Of a stretch of 64,000 nt of DNA, positions 10,034 to 18,781 are shown one piece after another. Numbering within the stretch: the first letter of the stretch is position 1; every line of letters starts with the position of its first letter. Both the position numbers and the translations under genes were made by a program. Where the stretch lies: assembly GCF_000427465.1 (NCBI RefSeq), contig NZ_ATYB01000014.1, positions 3,612,557 to 3,676,556 of the forward strand, read 5' to 3'. This DNA is from Sinorhizobium arboris LMG 14919 (lineage in GTDB: Bacteria > Pseudomonadota > Alphaproteobacteria > Rhizobiales > Rhizobiaceae). The notes under the pieces are model-generated. The model saw only the letters and a list, made by a program, of their open reading frames with translations. It had not been told where the DNA came from and did not search any database.

Positions 10034-11115
10034 TCCCCAAGGCGGATGATGTGCTGGTCCCAGGCGACGGCACTCGCGCGCTCCGCGAACAGGCCGCCAT
10101 AGGAGGAGACGGCGAAACCATGCTTCGCGGCGGCAACGCCAGCTGCGTCCGTTACCTGTTCCTCCCTGAGGACGGCGCCCGTATTTGCGTCCAGAGTGAC
10201 GGCGACGCCGCCCTTGGGAGAAGTGAGGCCGACAAGTCCGTCGCGGCGGTTGACCGCGATGGCGCCGACATAATTGGCGAGCGCCGCCGTGGTGCGCTCC
10301 GGCAGGTCGATGAAGGTCAGGTCCTCGCCCTTGGCGAAGTGCCCCACAAGCGGCGGGAAATCGTTGCGCGCGCCTTCGTACTGGCAGGCGAACCAGACGC
10401 GTCCGTCGGCGCCGATGTCGACATGGCGGGTGGAAAGGCGATTGAGCTCCGGCGGCAGCGCATGCTTCTCGATAAGCGCCCCTGTCGCCGCGTCGATGAG
10501 GGCGAGACTCGGCTCCATGCGGTCGAGATTGAGCTTGGTGCGGCCGAAATCCGGATGGGTCTCGATGCCGCCATTGGCAACCGCGAGCGTTGAGCCGTCG
10601 GCGGCAAGCGTCATGTCGTGCGGACCGATGCCGTAAGTCGGAAATTCGTCGATCCGGATAAAGTTCTGGCGGCCGTCATAGATGCCGACCATGCCGCGAT
10701 TGGCGGAAAAGTCGTTCTCGGTCGCATAGAGAAGCCGGCCATCGGCCGAAAAGCAGCCATGGCCGAAGAAATGGCGGCCCTCGGCGGAGGTGATGACGAC
10801 CGGTTCGGCGGCGCCGTCCGTCGCAAAGATCATCGCATAGGTGCCCGGCCGCCGGGCGAAGGCGACCGCGCGCCGGCTTGCGGGGGAGAAGGCCATGCCG
10901 TGCGCGCGCGCCGGCAGCAGCCTGCGCTCCACGATCTCGCCTTCTTCCGTGAGCGTCGCGACGCCGTAGCTGCCGTCCGGCGCCATGAAAGCTGAGGCGA
11001 AGACGGCATCGGTCCTTTCGAGGGCAAAGCCGCCGCGGGGGGCAAGGGCCGCCACCCAGGCGGCACCCGCCATTTTAACGAAGCTGCGGCGGCAGATGAG
11101 GGTTGTGGTCTTCAT
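9979..11115 (-). CDS. Tat-exported DUF1513 protein
   Basis: 378 residues. The N-terminus carries a twin-arginine signal (CRRSFVKMAGAAWVAALA, about residues 8-26), so the mature protein should be periplasmic. The rest matches DUF1513: repeated blade-like segments such as GMAFSPASRRAVAFARRPG, HGCFSADGRLLYATEND and GPHDMTLAADGSTLAVANGG suggest a beta-propeller. No enzymatic function is established. DUF1513 genes commonly accompany imelysin and DUF1111 genes, which here lie just upstream beyond corA. It starts 36 bp after the corA stop and may be transcribed with it. Confidence 0.82.
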   Translation of the reverse strand: MKTTTLICRRSFVKMAGAAWVAALAPRGGFALERTDAVFASAFMAPDGSYGVATLTEEGEIVERRLLPARAHGMAFSPASRRAVAFARRPGTYAMIFATDGAAEPVVITSAEGRHFFGHGCFSADGRLLYATENDFSANRGMVGIYDGRQNFIRIDEFPTYGIGPHDMTLAADGSTLAVANGGIETHPDFGRTKLNLDRMEPSLALIDAATGALIEKHALPPELNRLSTRHVDIGADGRVWFACQYEGARNDFPPLVGHFAKGEDLTFIDLPERTTAALANYVGAIAVNRRDGLVGLTSPKGGVAVTLDANTGAVLREEQVTDAAGVAAAKHGFAVSSYGGLFAERASAVAWDQHIIRLGDQVDASPKSESVTRSSQR

Positions 11116-11151
11116 GCGATTTCCTGCAACCGGCGAGGCGCTGCTCCATTA

Positions 11152-12141
11152 TCACAGCCAGCCCCGGCGCTTGAAATAGAGAAACGGCAACAGGGCCGAG
11201 GCGACCATCAGCGCCAGCGCATAGGGATAGCCGAACCGCCAGGTGAGTTCCGGCATCACCTGGAAATTCATCCCGTAAATCGAGGCGACCAGCGTCGGCG
11301 GCAGAAACACGACGGCGGCGACCGAAAAGATCTTGATGATCTGGTTCTGCTCGAGATTGATGAGTCCCAGCGTCGCGTCGAGCAGGAAATTGATCTTGTT
11401 CGACAGGAACAGCGCGTGGTCTCCAAGCGAGGCCGCGTCGCGCTGGACGAGCTTTATTCTCTGCCGGCTCTCCTTGGCCGCCTTGCGTGGCCCGCTCCCC
11501 TCGAGAGCGACGTGATAGGCGACCAGCCTGCCTATGCTGACGAGGCTCTCGCGGATCACGGTCAACAGGTCGCCCTTCTGGCCGATCTGCTCGATCAGCG
11601 ACTGCAGGTCGCGCGTCTTCTTGGTGGCGCTGGCGTTCGATTTGCGGAAGACCTCCCTTGAGATGGCATCGACGTCGTTGCCGGCGCGCTCCAGGGCATC
11701 GGCCGTACGGTCGATCATCGCTTCCAGCAGGCCGAACATGACGAGTTCCCCTGTTTCGCAAGCGGCGCCGTTCGGCTTCCGGATGCGGTTGGCATAGACC
11801 TGGAAAGGTTTCGCGTCGGCGTGGCGGACGGTCACCAGCGTCGTGCCCTTCAGAATGAAGGTCACGGGCACCTTCGCCGGGCAATCGCTGTCGAGTTTGG
11901 CGGTCGCCGTCATCGTCATGAACTCGGCGCCGTCCTCCTGGTACAGCCGGTCGGAAAGTTCGATCTCCTGCATCTCGTCACGAGTCGGGATGGCGAGGCC
12001 GAGGCGCTCCTCGACAAGGCGCGTTTCCTCGCTCGACGGGCTGAAGAGATCGAACCAGATCACCGGTTCCTGGCATGCCAGTCCGTCGAGCAGATCGACG
12101 AGCACAAGGCGGCTGTTCTGGCTTTTGTAGATGCGCAGCAT
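11152..12141 (-). CDS. corA: CorA-type magnesium/cobalt transporter
   Basis: 329 residues, normal for CorA. There is a long soluble N-terminal part with the charged helical region (residues 1-260), then two C-terminal membrane helices: IIKIFSVAAVVFLPPTLVASIYGMNF and the final segment ending FLYFKRRGWL. The signature YGMN follows helix 1. It forms a pentameric inner-membrane channel for Mg2+ or other divalent ions. It sits between the imelysin genes and DUF1513, which are usually adjacent, so its place here is notable. The 222-bp gap upstream suggests its own promoter. Confidence 0.93.
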   Translation of the reverse strand: MLRIYKSQNSRLVLVDLLDGLACQEPVIWFDLFSPSSEETRLVEERLGLAIPTRDEMQEIELSDRLYQEDGAEFMTMTATAKLDSDCPAKVPVTFILKGTTLVTVRHADAKPFQVYANRIRKPNGAACETGELVMFGLLEAMIDRTADALERAGNDVDAISREVFRKSNASATKKTRDLQSLIEQIGQKGDLLTVIRESLVSIGRLVAYHVALEGSGPRKAAKESRQRIKLVQRDAASLGDHALFLSNKINFLLDATLGLINLEQNQIIKIFSVAAVVFLPPTLVASIYGMNFQVMPELTWRFGYPYALALMVASALLPFLYFKRRGWL

Positions 12142-12363
12142 TTCAGGGCTCCATGGGGCCGAGTCATCCGACCGGCGGAGCCCTGATCAAGTCAGGTCCG
12201 GACGGCCGTGAGCATGAAGGCTCGACTTCGACTGTCGGGGTTCATCTTGAGTTGATCCTTGTTGGTGAGACATGCCCGCCTCGGCGGCCATGGGAGTGCG
12301 CTTTGCTCCGAAATACCCGCCTTGTCAAGCACCGGGTTCCGCAGCACATTTCACGTTCGCGTG

Positions 12364-13491
12364 TCAGTCGCCGTCGGCGAAGGAGAAACCGGCGCCGAGC
12401 CCGATCGATCCGCCGAATTCGCGATTGAGCCGGTCGAGCAGGTCGGCGGCGTTGAGCGCGATGAAATCGAGCCTGGCGCGCTGCCTTTCGTCGGCAAGCG
12501 CTGCATCCACCGGGCCTTCCAGACGGTCGGCGGCGGCGATCAGAGCTTTGAAGAGGAAGTTGATCGAGCCGGCGATCGACCGGCTGTCAGCCGGCAGAAG
12601 GCGTTCCATGCCGGCCGTATTGAAGAGCTTTTGCAGGGCGCTGAAATTCGCGGAGATCGCCGGCATCGTGTTGAACGAGCGCCAGTAGATTGCAAGCTTC
12701 GGTCGACCTTTATCGGGCTTCCCGTCGACCATGCCGGCATAGAAGGGGCGCAGCCTCTGGTCCTTTATCATTTCGGCGCCGTGGACGAGGACGCCGAGAA
12801 GCTCGGTCGCGGCTTCCTTGTTGTCGCGGAAGAGCGGATTGCCAGGGCCTGGCTCCTTCCAGGCGGCCTGGATGCCGTCCGGCTTTTCCCATTGGGCAAG
12901 AAACTCGCCCGCGATGCTCCTCAGGTTTTCCGACACAGCGAGCCCATATCGGCAGCGAAAGCCGCCATCATCGCCGGAGAGGGCTTCCGCGCCGGTGCCG
13001 TAGAGTACGAATTCGAGCGCCCCGAGCCCCTGCACGGCAACGCTCTTCCCCTTGAGATTCTCTGCTTTGGTGGCGCTCTCATCCTTCCTGGCGAGGATTG
13101 CCTGCACCTGCTTCAAGCCCGTGCTTTTCCGGTCGGGATAGAAGAGGAAGCGCTCGAACCGATTCTGTTCGAGGGCCGGGCCGAGGCGGATGATCTCGAT
13201 CGCGGACCACTTATCGACGACGTCCGAGAAGGCCGACCGGGCGGCTTTGAGGGTCGCCTCGGAGGGCGATGTGCAAAGCGTGGTGCTCGCTTCGGACAGG
13301 GTGTTCGTCGCCTCGGCAAGATCGCGATAGCCGGGAATGATGAAGCCGTCCACGGCCTGCGCCATCACGCCCGGCACCGCCGCCTCGTCAACGACGCGCG
13401 GGGAAAGCGTACCGCCTTCCTGCGCCGCCGCGGGCGCAGCGGGAAAGAACAGGCCAAGAATGAGGGGGATGCTCGCGAGGGGTAGGCGCAT
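12364..13491 (-). CDS. imelysin-family (M75-like) periplasmic protein, second copy
   Basis: 375 residues with an N-terminal signal peptide (LPLASIPLILGLFFPAAPAAA). It belongs to the imelysin/IrpA fold family of iron-related periplasmic or surface proteins. The motif position that reads GYHAIEFLLWG in the paralogue at 15090-16370 reads GLGALEFVLYG here, so the histidine of the GxHxxE motif is missing while the glutamate is kept. Its ATG shares one base with the stop of the DUF1111 gene (TGATG), showing tight coupling. It is third in the operon after the first imelysin and the di-haem protein. The exact role, iron binding or transport support, is not proven for the family. Confidence 0.85.
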   Translation of the reverse strand: MRLPLASIPLILGLFFPAAPAAAQEGGTLSPRVVDEAAVPGVMAQAVDGFIIPGYRDLAEATNTLSEASTTLCTSPSEATLKAARSAFSDVVDKWSAIEIIRLGPALEQNRFERFLFYPDRKSTGLKQVQAILARKDESATKAENLKGKSVAVQGLGALEFVLYGTGAEALSGDDGGFRCRYGLAVSENLRSIAGEFLAQWEKPDGIQAAWKEPGPGNPLFRDNKEAATELLGVLVHGAEMIKDQRLRPFYAGMVDGKPDKGRPKLAIYWRSFNTMPAISANFSALQKLFNTAGMERLLPADSRSIAGSINFLFKALIAAADRLEGPVDAALADERQRARLDFIALNAADLLDRLNREFGGSIGLGAGFSFADGD

Positions 13492-15062
13492 CAGAGGGAC
13501 TCCAGGAATGCGATCAGGGCTTTGCGGTCGTCCTTCGGCATGGCGGCGAAGGCATTGCGTGCCTTCGCCGCTTCGCCGCCATGCCAGAGAACCGCTTCGG
13601 CCACGTTTCGGGCGCGTCCGTCATGGAGCAGAAAACTGTGCCCACTGACGGTCTTGGACAAGCCTATGCCCCAAAGCGGGGGAGTGCGCCATTCGCGGCC
13701 ACTGGCCTCGCCGACCTGCTGGCCGTCGGCGAGGCCTTCGCCCATGTCGTGCAGGAGGAAGTCGGAATAGGGCCAGATGAGCTGAAACGCCTGCGCCTTG
13801 TGCGTGGCGTCCCGGCGGGTCACGAATTTCGGTGCATGGCAGGCGGCGCAGCCGGCTTCATGGAAGAGCCGTTTGCCCTTCAAGGTTTCCGGAAAGCTCG
13901 CCTTGCGGCGAGCAGGCACGGCAAGATTGGAGGAATAGAGCGTCACGAGGTCGAGCACCGGGTCGGGGGCTTCGACCGCTCCGAGCCGCGGCTGCACGCC
14001 GTCCGGCAGATCGAGGCAGCCCGTCTGGGCAGCCGTGCAATCGCCATGACTGCGGTCGAGATCGGAGGTGGAGATGCCGATATCGACGGCAAAGGCATCG
14101 GCGACCTGCTGGCGCACGGTCGGATTCTGCGCTTTCCAGCCGAAGCGGCCGAGGGTGACGAGGCCGGTCCGGCGCTCGCGCACGAGAGCCGGCCGTCCGC
14201 TGATGCCGTCGCCGTCGCGATCCTCCGGATCGGCGCGCGCCAGAATGTCGGCCTCGTGGATGGCCTCGATGAGACCGATGCCGATGATCGGCGAGGCGAC
14301 GCGCGGCGACAGCGTCGTCGCCGCATCGACCGGCCCGTAGCCGGGATCGGCGATCGCATAATGCGGCTTGCGGAGCGCGACCGTTTCGCCGCCGGCAAGC
14401 GTCACCAGTTCTTCCGTATAGCTGATGCCGAGGCGGCCCTCGGCTGCAAGCCCCGGAACGGCGCTGTCCTGAAGCTGAGCACCGTAGACCGGGTCGGGAA
14501 AGTTGAGCCGTTCATGGGAAGTTATCTCCGCGCGCTCGGCGTCGTCGCGTGGGGCACGGGCGAGCCGAAGGAGCATCGACGTCGCGCCGACGGCTCCCTC
14601 GGGCGGACGGCCGCGCCCGTCACGGACATGACAGCTCTCGCAGGCCCTCGCATTGTAGAGCGGCCCCAGCCCGTCCGAGGCCTGCGTGGACGACGGCGAG
14701 GAAACCCATAGTTTTTCGAAGAGCGCCTTGCCGAGGTGAAAATTCTGTTCGTCCTCGAAGGAGAGGTTGGCGGAGGCGTGCGAAAAGACCCTCCGGTCGG
14801 GGGGTGCGGGCGTCGTCGCAGCGCCGCCCGGCATCGACTCGAATGGCTCGGCCTTGGAAAAATCCGCGGTTTGGCGCGTGACCGTCAGGACGCGCTCGAG
14901 GTCATGGGCGGAAAGGTCGTCGCGAACAGGCGCGCATCCGACACCCGCCTTTTCCGCGATACCGCCATCGCGCGACGCCGCGGGGACGAGGCCAATGAGC
15001 GCTGCAATGGTTAGCGCCAGAAAGCGGGCGATCATTCTCATCGGGGAGGGCCGGGCCGCCAC
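13491..15062 (-). CDS. di-haem DUF1111 (putative thiol oxidoreductase/peroxidase) protein
   Basis: 523 residues. A signal peptide is visible (MIARFLALTIAALIGLVPAA). Two c-type haem sites are present, CESCH (about residue 141) and CAACH (about residue 417), as in DUF1111 proteins, which resemble di-haem cytochrome c peroxidases. It should be periplasmic. The longest frame begins at a GTG (15062), but no good ribosome site precedes it; ATGs at 15041 or 15035 would give a cleaner signal peptide. It is the middle gene between two imelysin genes, an arrangement seen in many proteobacteria and thought to serve iron acquisition. Electron transfer to or from iron is an inference. Confidence 0.88.
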   Translation of the reverse strand: MAARPSPMRMIARFLALTIAALIGLVPAASRDGGIAEKAGVGCAPVRDDLSAHDLERVLTVTRQTADFSKAEPFESMPGGAATTPAPPDRRVFSHASANLSFEDEQNFHLGKALFEKLWVSSPSSTQASDGLGPLYNARACESCHVRDGRGRPPEGAVGATSMLLRLARAPRDDAERAEITSHERLNFPDPVYGAQLQDSAVPGLAAEGRLGISYTEELVTLAGGETVALRKPHYAIADPGYGPVDAATTLSPRVASPIIGIGLIEAIHEADILARADPEDRDGDGISGRPALVRERRTGLVTLGRFGWKAQNPTVRQQVADAFAVDIGISTSDLDRSHGDCTAAQTGCLDLPDGVQPRLGAVEAPDPVLDLVTLYSSNLAVPARRKASFPETLKGKRLFHEAGCAACHAPKFVTRRDATHKAQAFQLIWPYSDFLLHDMGEGLADGQQVGEASGREWRTPPLWGIGLSKTVSGHSFLLHDGRARNVAEAVLWHGGEAAKARNAFAAMPKDDRKALIAFLESL

Positions 15063-15089
15063 CTATCGGTCGCGGCCCGCCTTTTCAGC

Positions 15090-16370
15090 TTATTGGAAGA
15101 CGGCGCCAGGATTGTCCAGGCTGTCGGAACCTTCAAGTTCCACCGTGCCGAGGTCGAGCGCGGCGATGACGCGCTCGATGGTCTTCGCCTGGGCGATCAG
15201 CCCGTCGATCGCCGCCTGAACCGTCGCGTTGCCCTCCGCGTTGCCCTCGCCGATCATCTGGTCGTAGGCTTCGACCGTTTCTGCGCGCTTGGCCATCGCC
15301 TGCATCTTCTCGACCGTCGTGGCGAGACCATCCTTCATTTCCTTGTCGAGGGCTGCGTCCTTTGCCGCGACGAGCTCGGAGAGCGAAGGGCCGGTGAGCT
15401 TGCTGCCGTCGACGCGGGTATATTCGCCGCTATAGGCCGACTGGATGCCGATCGCGTCGTGCAGATGCGAGTTGTGGGTATTGTCGGAGAAGCAGTCGTG
15501 CTCCTCTTCCGGATCGTGCAGAAGCAGGCCCAGCTTCATGCGCTCCCCCGCGAGTTCGCCGTAGGAGAGGGAGCCCATGCCGGTGAGGATCGCCACGAGA
15601 CCGGCCTTCGGATCCGCCTCGACCGCCTTGGTCGCAGCGCCGTCCGGCGTCCAGTTCGCGACCATCTCCTTGAGGTCGGAGACGAGCAGGCTCGTCGCGG
15701 CCTTGAGATAGGCGGCGCGGCGGTCGCAATTGCCGTTGGTGCAGGCCTTGGTGTCGAAGTCCGTGTAGGGCCGATTGCCGGCGCCCGGGCCCGTTCCGTT
15801 CAGATCCTGTCCCCACAGCAGGAATTCGATCGCGTGGTAGCCGGTCGCGACATTCGCCTCGATACCGCCTGCCTCCTGCAGCGTGCCGGAAAGGAGCTCC
15901 GGCGTGATGTCGGTGGCATCGACATCCTGCCCGTCGACCTTGATCATCTTGTTGGCGATCACATTGGCGGTGAAGAGCGCGTTCTCATCGCTCTCGCTGC
16001 CGTAGCTTGCGTCGACATAGTCGATGAGGCCCTCGTCCAGCGGCCAGGCATTCACCTTGCCTTCCCATTCGTCGACGATCGCGTTGCCGAAGCGATAGAC
16101 TTCCGTTTCCTGATAGGGGTTGCGTGCCTTGAGCCAAGCCTCCCGCGCGGCCTTCAAGGTCTCCTCGCGCGGGCTTGCGATCAGCGCATCCACGGCCTTT
16201 TCCAGCGCTTCTGCCGTGGCCAGCGCATCTTCGTATTTGGCATGCGCAATGGCTGCGTAATGCTTGACGACCGCGGCTGCGTCGGTTGCCGCATTCGCCG
16301 GCTGCAACGCCAGCGCCGATGTCGCCGTCATGAGCGCCAGCGCGGCGGCTCGGATGAAATTCTTGGACAT
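15090..16370 (-). CDS. imelysin-family (IrpA-like, M75) periplasmic protein
   Basis: 426 residues. It has a signal peptide ending at about AANA (residues 1-28), then a two-fold helical imelysin domain. The family GxHxxE motif is intact as GYHAIEFLLWGQD (about residue 180). An unusual Cys/His-rich insert (CTNGNCDRR, and DCFSDNTHNSHLHD) is present, also seen in IrpA-type members. IrpA was first described as iron-regulated in cyanobacteria, and members are linked to iron uptake. It is the first gene of the operon: GGAG precedes the ATG, 27 bp separate it from the DUF1111 gene, and a possible Irr-type box lies about 100 bp upstream. Confidence 0.88.
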   Translation of the reverse strand: MSKNFIRAAALALMTATSALALQPANAATDAAAVVKHYAAIAHAKYEDALATAEALEKAVDALIASPREETLKAAREAWLKARNPYQETEVYRFGNAIVDEWEGKVNAWPLDEGLIDYVDASYGSESDENALFTANVIANKMIKVDGQDVDATDITPELLSGTLQEAGGIEANVATGYHAIEFLLWGQDLNGTGPGAGNRPYTDFDTKACTNGNCDRRAAYLKAATSLLVSDLKEMVANWTPDGAATKAVEADPKAGLVAILTGMGSLSYGELAGERMKLGLLLHDPEEEHDCFSDNTHNSHLHDAIGIQSAYSGEYTRVDGSKLTGPSLSELVAAKDAALDKEMKDGLATTVEKMQAMAKRAETVEAYDQMIGEGNAEGNATVQAAIDGLIAQAKTIERVIAALDLGTVELEGSDSLDNPGAVFQ

Positions 16371-16467
16371 GACCCTCTCCTTTGCTCATCGATAGAGCGT
16401 GCAGCTCCAACCCCGTGAAAAGCGCAGGAGTCATGGACCAAAAGCAAACTGGTGTCAAAGTGTATAG

Positions 16468-16483
16468 TTTAGAACGGTTTGAA
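16468..16483. promoter_or_regulatory. possible iron-control (ICE/Irr-type) box upstream of the imelysin operon
   Basis: TTTAGAACGGTTTGAA has one good half (TTTAGAA) and one degenerate half of the TTTAGAA-N3-TTCTAAA palindrome described for Irr targets in rhizobia. It lies about 100 bp before the imelysin start. CTATAC on the minus strand (16462-16467) beside it could be a -10 box. The match is partial, so this is only a candidate. Confidence 0.35.
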
Positions 16484-16525
16484 GGCGCAGCCCGCCGTGC
16501 ATGGTGGCGCGCGCCGGGGGGTGGC

Positions 16526-17815
16526 CTAATCCTTCCTGCCCATGAGGCAGAAGAAGAATCCGTCGGTTCCGGTCGATGCCGGCGTCAGCGTGACGGTCTT
16601 CATGTCGGCGGACCAGGGCTGCGGCTTGTCGGTGCCGAAGAGCGCGGCCCAGTTGTCGGCGGCCGAGAGGACCTCGAATTCCGGATTGTCCTCGCAGAAG
16701 CCGTAGACCTGTGCCTCGTTCTCCTCCGGAAGGACCGAGCAGGTGACGTAGATCAGATGCCCGCCGGGGCGCACGAATTGAGCGGCGCCGGCGAGCGCCT
16801 CCTCCTGCTGGGCCAACCGCTCCTCGAGGTTTTTCTGCGTCAGGCGCCATTTCGTGTCGGGGCGGCGCCGCCAGGTTCCGGTCCCGGTACAGGGCGCATC
16901 GACGAGTACGCGGTCGACCCGGCCGATGAGGGGCGTGAGCGACCCGGCCGACTCGTGCACCTGAACATTGCGGGTGCCGGCGCGCTTCAGCCGCTCTACG
17001 ATCGGCGCCAGCCGCTTTCGGTCGGCGTCGTAAGCGTGAACCTGGCCCTTGTTGTTCATCGCCGCCGACATGGCCAGCGTCTTGCCGCCGCCGCCGGCGC
17101 AGTAGTCGAGCACCTGTTCGCCCTCGCCGGGAAAGACGAGGTCTGCGACGATCTGCGAGCCCTCGTCCTGAACCTCGAACCAGCCCTTCTGGAACGAGAC
17201 TTCCGCCGTCACGTTCGGCAGGCGCGACGCGCCCTCGCCGGCGGGAATGCGCACGCCGTGCCGGGCAATCGCCGCCGGCTCGGCGCCGCTGCGGTCCAGC
17301 GCTTTCAGTACTTTCTCACGCGTCGCCTTCAGCGTATTGACGCGCAGGTCGAGCGTCGGCCGGCCGGCAAGCGCTTTCGCTTCGGCCAGCCAGTCGTCGG
17401 AGAAATTCTCTTCGAAGGAGGCCTGCGTCCATTCCGGAATATCGGCCTGCACATGCAGGGGTGCCTCTTCGAGCCGCCGCTGGGCGAAGGCCTGCATCAT
17501 CGCCTCCGAGGGCGCTTCGGGCGCGAACTTGTCGTCGGCAAGTTCGGCCGACAGTGCGTCGACGTCAAAGCCCCATTGCCGGTACATGACCGCGTGCGCA
17601 AGGGCTACCGCGCTGTCGCTGTCCATGAGATAGGCGTGGGAGAGTTTCATCCGCAAGGCGTCATAGACGATATTGCCGATAGCGGCGCGATCGCCGGAGC
17701 CGGCGAAGCGATGGGACAGGCCCCAATCCTTGAGCGCGTCGGCGACCGGTCGCTTGCGCTTCTCGATATCGTCAAGAACCTCAATGGCTCCCAAGAGCCT
17801 TCCGCCCAATCGCAT
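16526..17815 (-). CDS. rsmB: RsmB/NOP-family 16S rRNA m5C methyltransferase
   Basis: 429 residues from the ATG at 17815 (MRLGGRLLGAIEVLDDIEK). The N-terminal half is the NusB-like RNA-binding part, and the C-terminal half is a Rossmann methyltransferase with DYCAGGGGKTLAMSA (SAM-binding motif I), VLVDAPCTGTGTWRRRPD (catalytic Cys in PCxGxG) and VTCSVLPEENE (second Cys, TCS). It methylates a cytosine of 16S rRNA. The frame runs on to 18223, but that part only overlaps antisense sequence and the RlpA gene. It is a single gene, 131 bp downstream of the RlpA-like gene. Confidence 0.9.
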   Translation of the reverse strand: MRLGGRLLGAIEVLDDIEKRKRPVADALKDWGLSHRFAGSGDRAAIGNIVYDALRMKLSHAYLMDSDSAVALAHAVMYRQWGFDVDALSAELADDKFAPEAPSEAMMQAFAQRRLEEAPLHVQADIPEWTQASFEENFSDDWLAEAKALAGRPTLDLRVNTLKATREKVLKALDRSGAEPAAIARHGVRIPAGEGASRLPNVTAEVSFQKGWFEVQDEGSQIVADLVFPGEGEQVLDYCAGGGGKTLAMSAAMNNKGQVHAYDADRKRLAPIVERLKRAGTRNVQVHESAGSLTPLIGRVDRVLVDAPCTGTGTWRRRPDTKWRLTQKNLEERLAQQEEALAGAAQFVRPGGHLIYVTCSVLPEENEAQVYGFCEDNPEFEVLSAADNWAALFGTDKPQPWSADMKTVTLTPASTGTDGFFFCLMGRKD

Positions 17816-17946
17816 CTTCGATGAACTCCTTTTTCGCCGTGGTAACGGCGATGACATCGAAGAGCAAGACGGTGGCCGCATTATGTAAGGGCGACCGGCC
17901 CTTGCAGCCTGGTTCGCCCGGCGGTATCGGGCGAAGCCGTGCATCG

Positions 17947-18321
17947 TCAGGAGTTGACGACCGTGTAACAGATGCTGGCGGTGCCGGAGCGGACCATGCC
18001 GATCTTCGAGGCGGCGGCCTTGGAGAGATCGATCACCCGGCCGCGAATGAACGGACCGCGATCGTTGATCCGGACGACGACGGACTTGCCGTTGCGCTTG
18101 TTGGTCACCTGGACCTTCGTGCCGAATTTCAGGCTGCGATGCGCGGCCGTCAGGTGCGCGGCATTCATTCTTTCGCCGGAGGCGGTTTTGGACGAAAGCG
18201 CGTACCAGGACGCCCCGCCGCAACCGGCGCCTGCTGCCTGACTGTCGGATGCCGAGACCAAGCCCATCCCAACGGTGAATAGCGCTGCCGCGGCAGCAGT
18301 CTTGATTTTCGCTGGCTTCAA
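17947..18321 (-). CDS. RlpA-like double-psi beta-barrel lipoprotein/secreted protein
   Basis: 124 residues starting at a TTG (18321), with AGGGGGC 6 bp upstream; there is no in-frame ATG before the signal peptide. The signal sequence ([16 protein letters not shown]) is followed by [17 protein letters not shown], the RlpA opening, and [23 protein letters not shown], the DPBB core that contains the catalytic Asp of RlpA lytic transglycosylases. It lacks a SPOR domain. It probably acts on peptidoglycan in the periplasm. No lipobox cysteine is clear, so it is more likely secreted than lipidated. Confidence 0.85.
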   Translation of the reverse strand: MKPAKIKTAAAAALFTVGMGLVSASDSQAAGAGCGGASWYALSSKTASGERMNAAHLTAAHRSLKFGTKVQVTNKRNGKSVVVRINDRGPFIRGRVIDLSKAAASKIGMVRSGTASICYTVVNS

Positions 18322-18781
18322 GCGATGCCCCCTTCGGTTTGAAGATTTTGTCGTTCCCTTTGTTGATCGAGCTAATTGAGGGAAAAAATGGCGAAAACGT
18401 GCTTCAACCGTTAGGTTTTCATTAGGAATGATTGAGGAACGGTTAAATTTAAAAATAAAAGATGGGTTTGATTATTTCGAAACTCTGCGTGAAATTCTTT
18501 GGAATCAGCAACTAAGCGCTCCTGACGGCCGCCGGAGTCGCGCAGCAGCCGCTCTCTGGAAAAAAATCATTAAAAATTTCGCGTCGCATGGAAATCCTCG
18601 AATCTCCACCGTCGAATTGTCGTGACTATCGCCATGGTTGTGGAAAATGGCGAAGTATAGACGGAATAAAGACAGCATAGTCGTGTCAAGGCGATTCGCT
18701 GCGAATCAATACTTTCGGCACCGCGATGGACTTGCTTGGAAACGCGAACGATATTCTGGCCGCATTCATCGAATCGGGCGC
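18322..18781. other. 460-bp intergenic region, AT-rich, no convincing gene
   Basis: This lies between the start of the RlpA-like gene and the 3' end of the epimerase-like gene, both minus strand, so it must hold the RlpA promoter. Base composition is clearly lower in GC than its neighbours. A perfect 15-bp palindrome, GATTCGC-T-GCGAATC, sits at 18693-18707, and a GCCAT/ATGGC hairpin near 18630. A 65-codon frame at 18428-18625 is open, but has no ribosome site or recognisable protein. A small RNA is possible but not shown. Confidence 0.5.

Noticed and set aside
18428..18625. 65-codon frame in the AT-rich gap
   Set aside because: No ribosome site, no family resemblance, and a mixed composition suggest chance.
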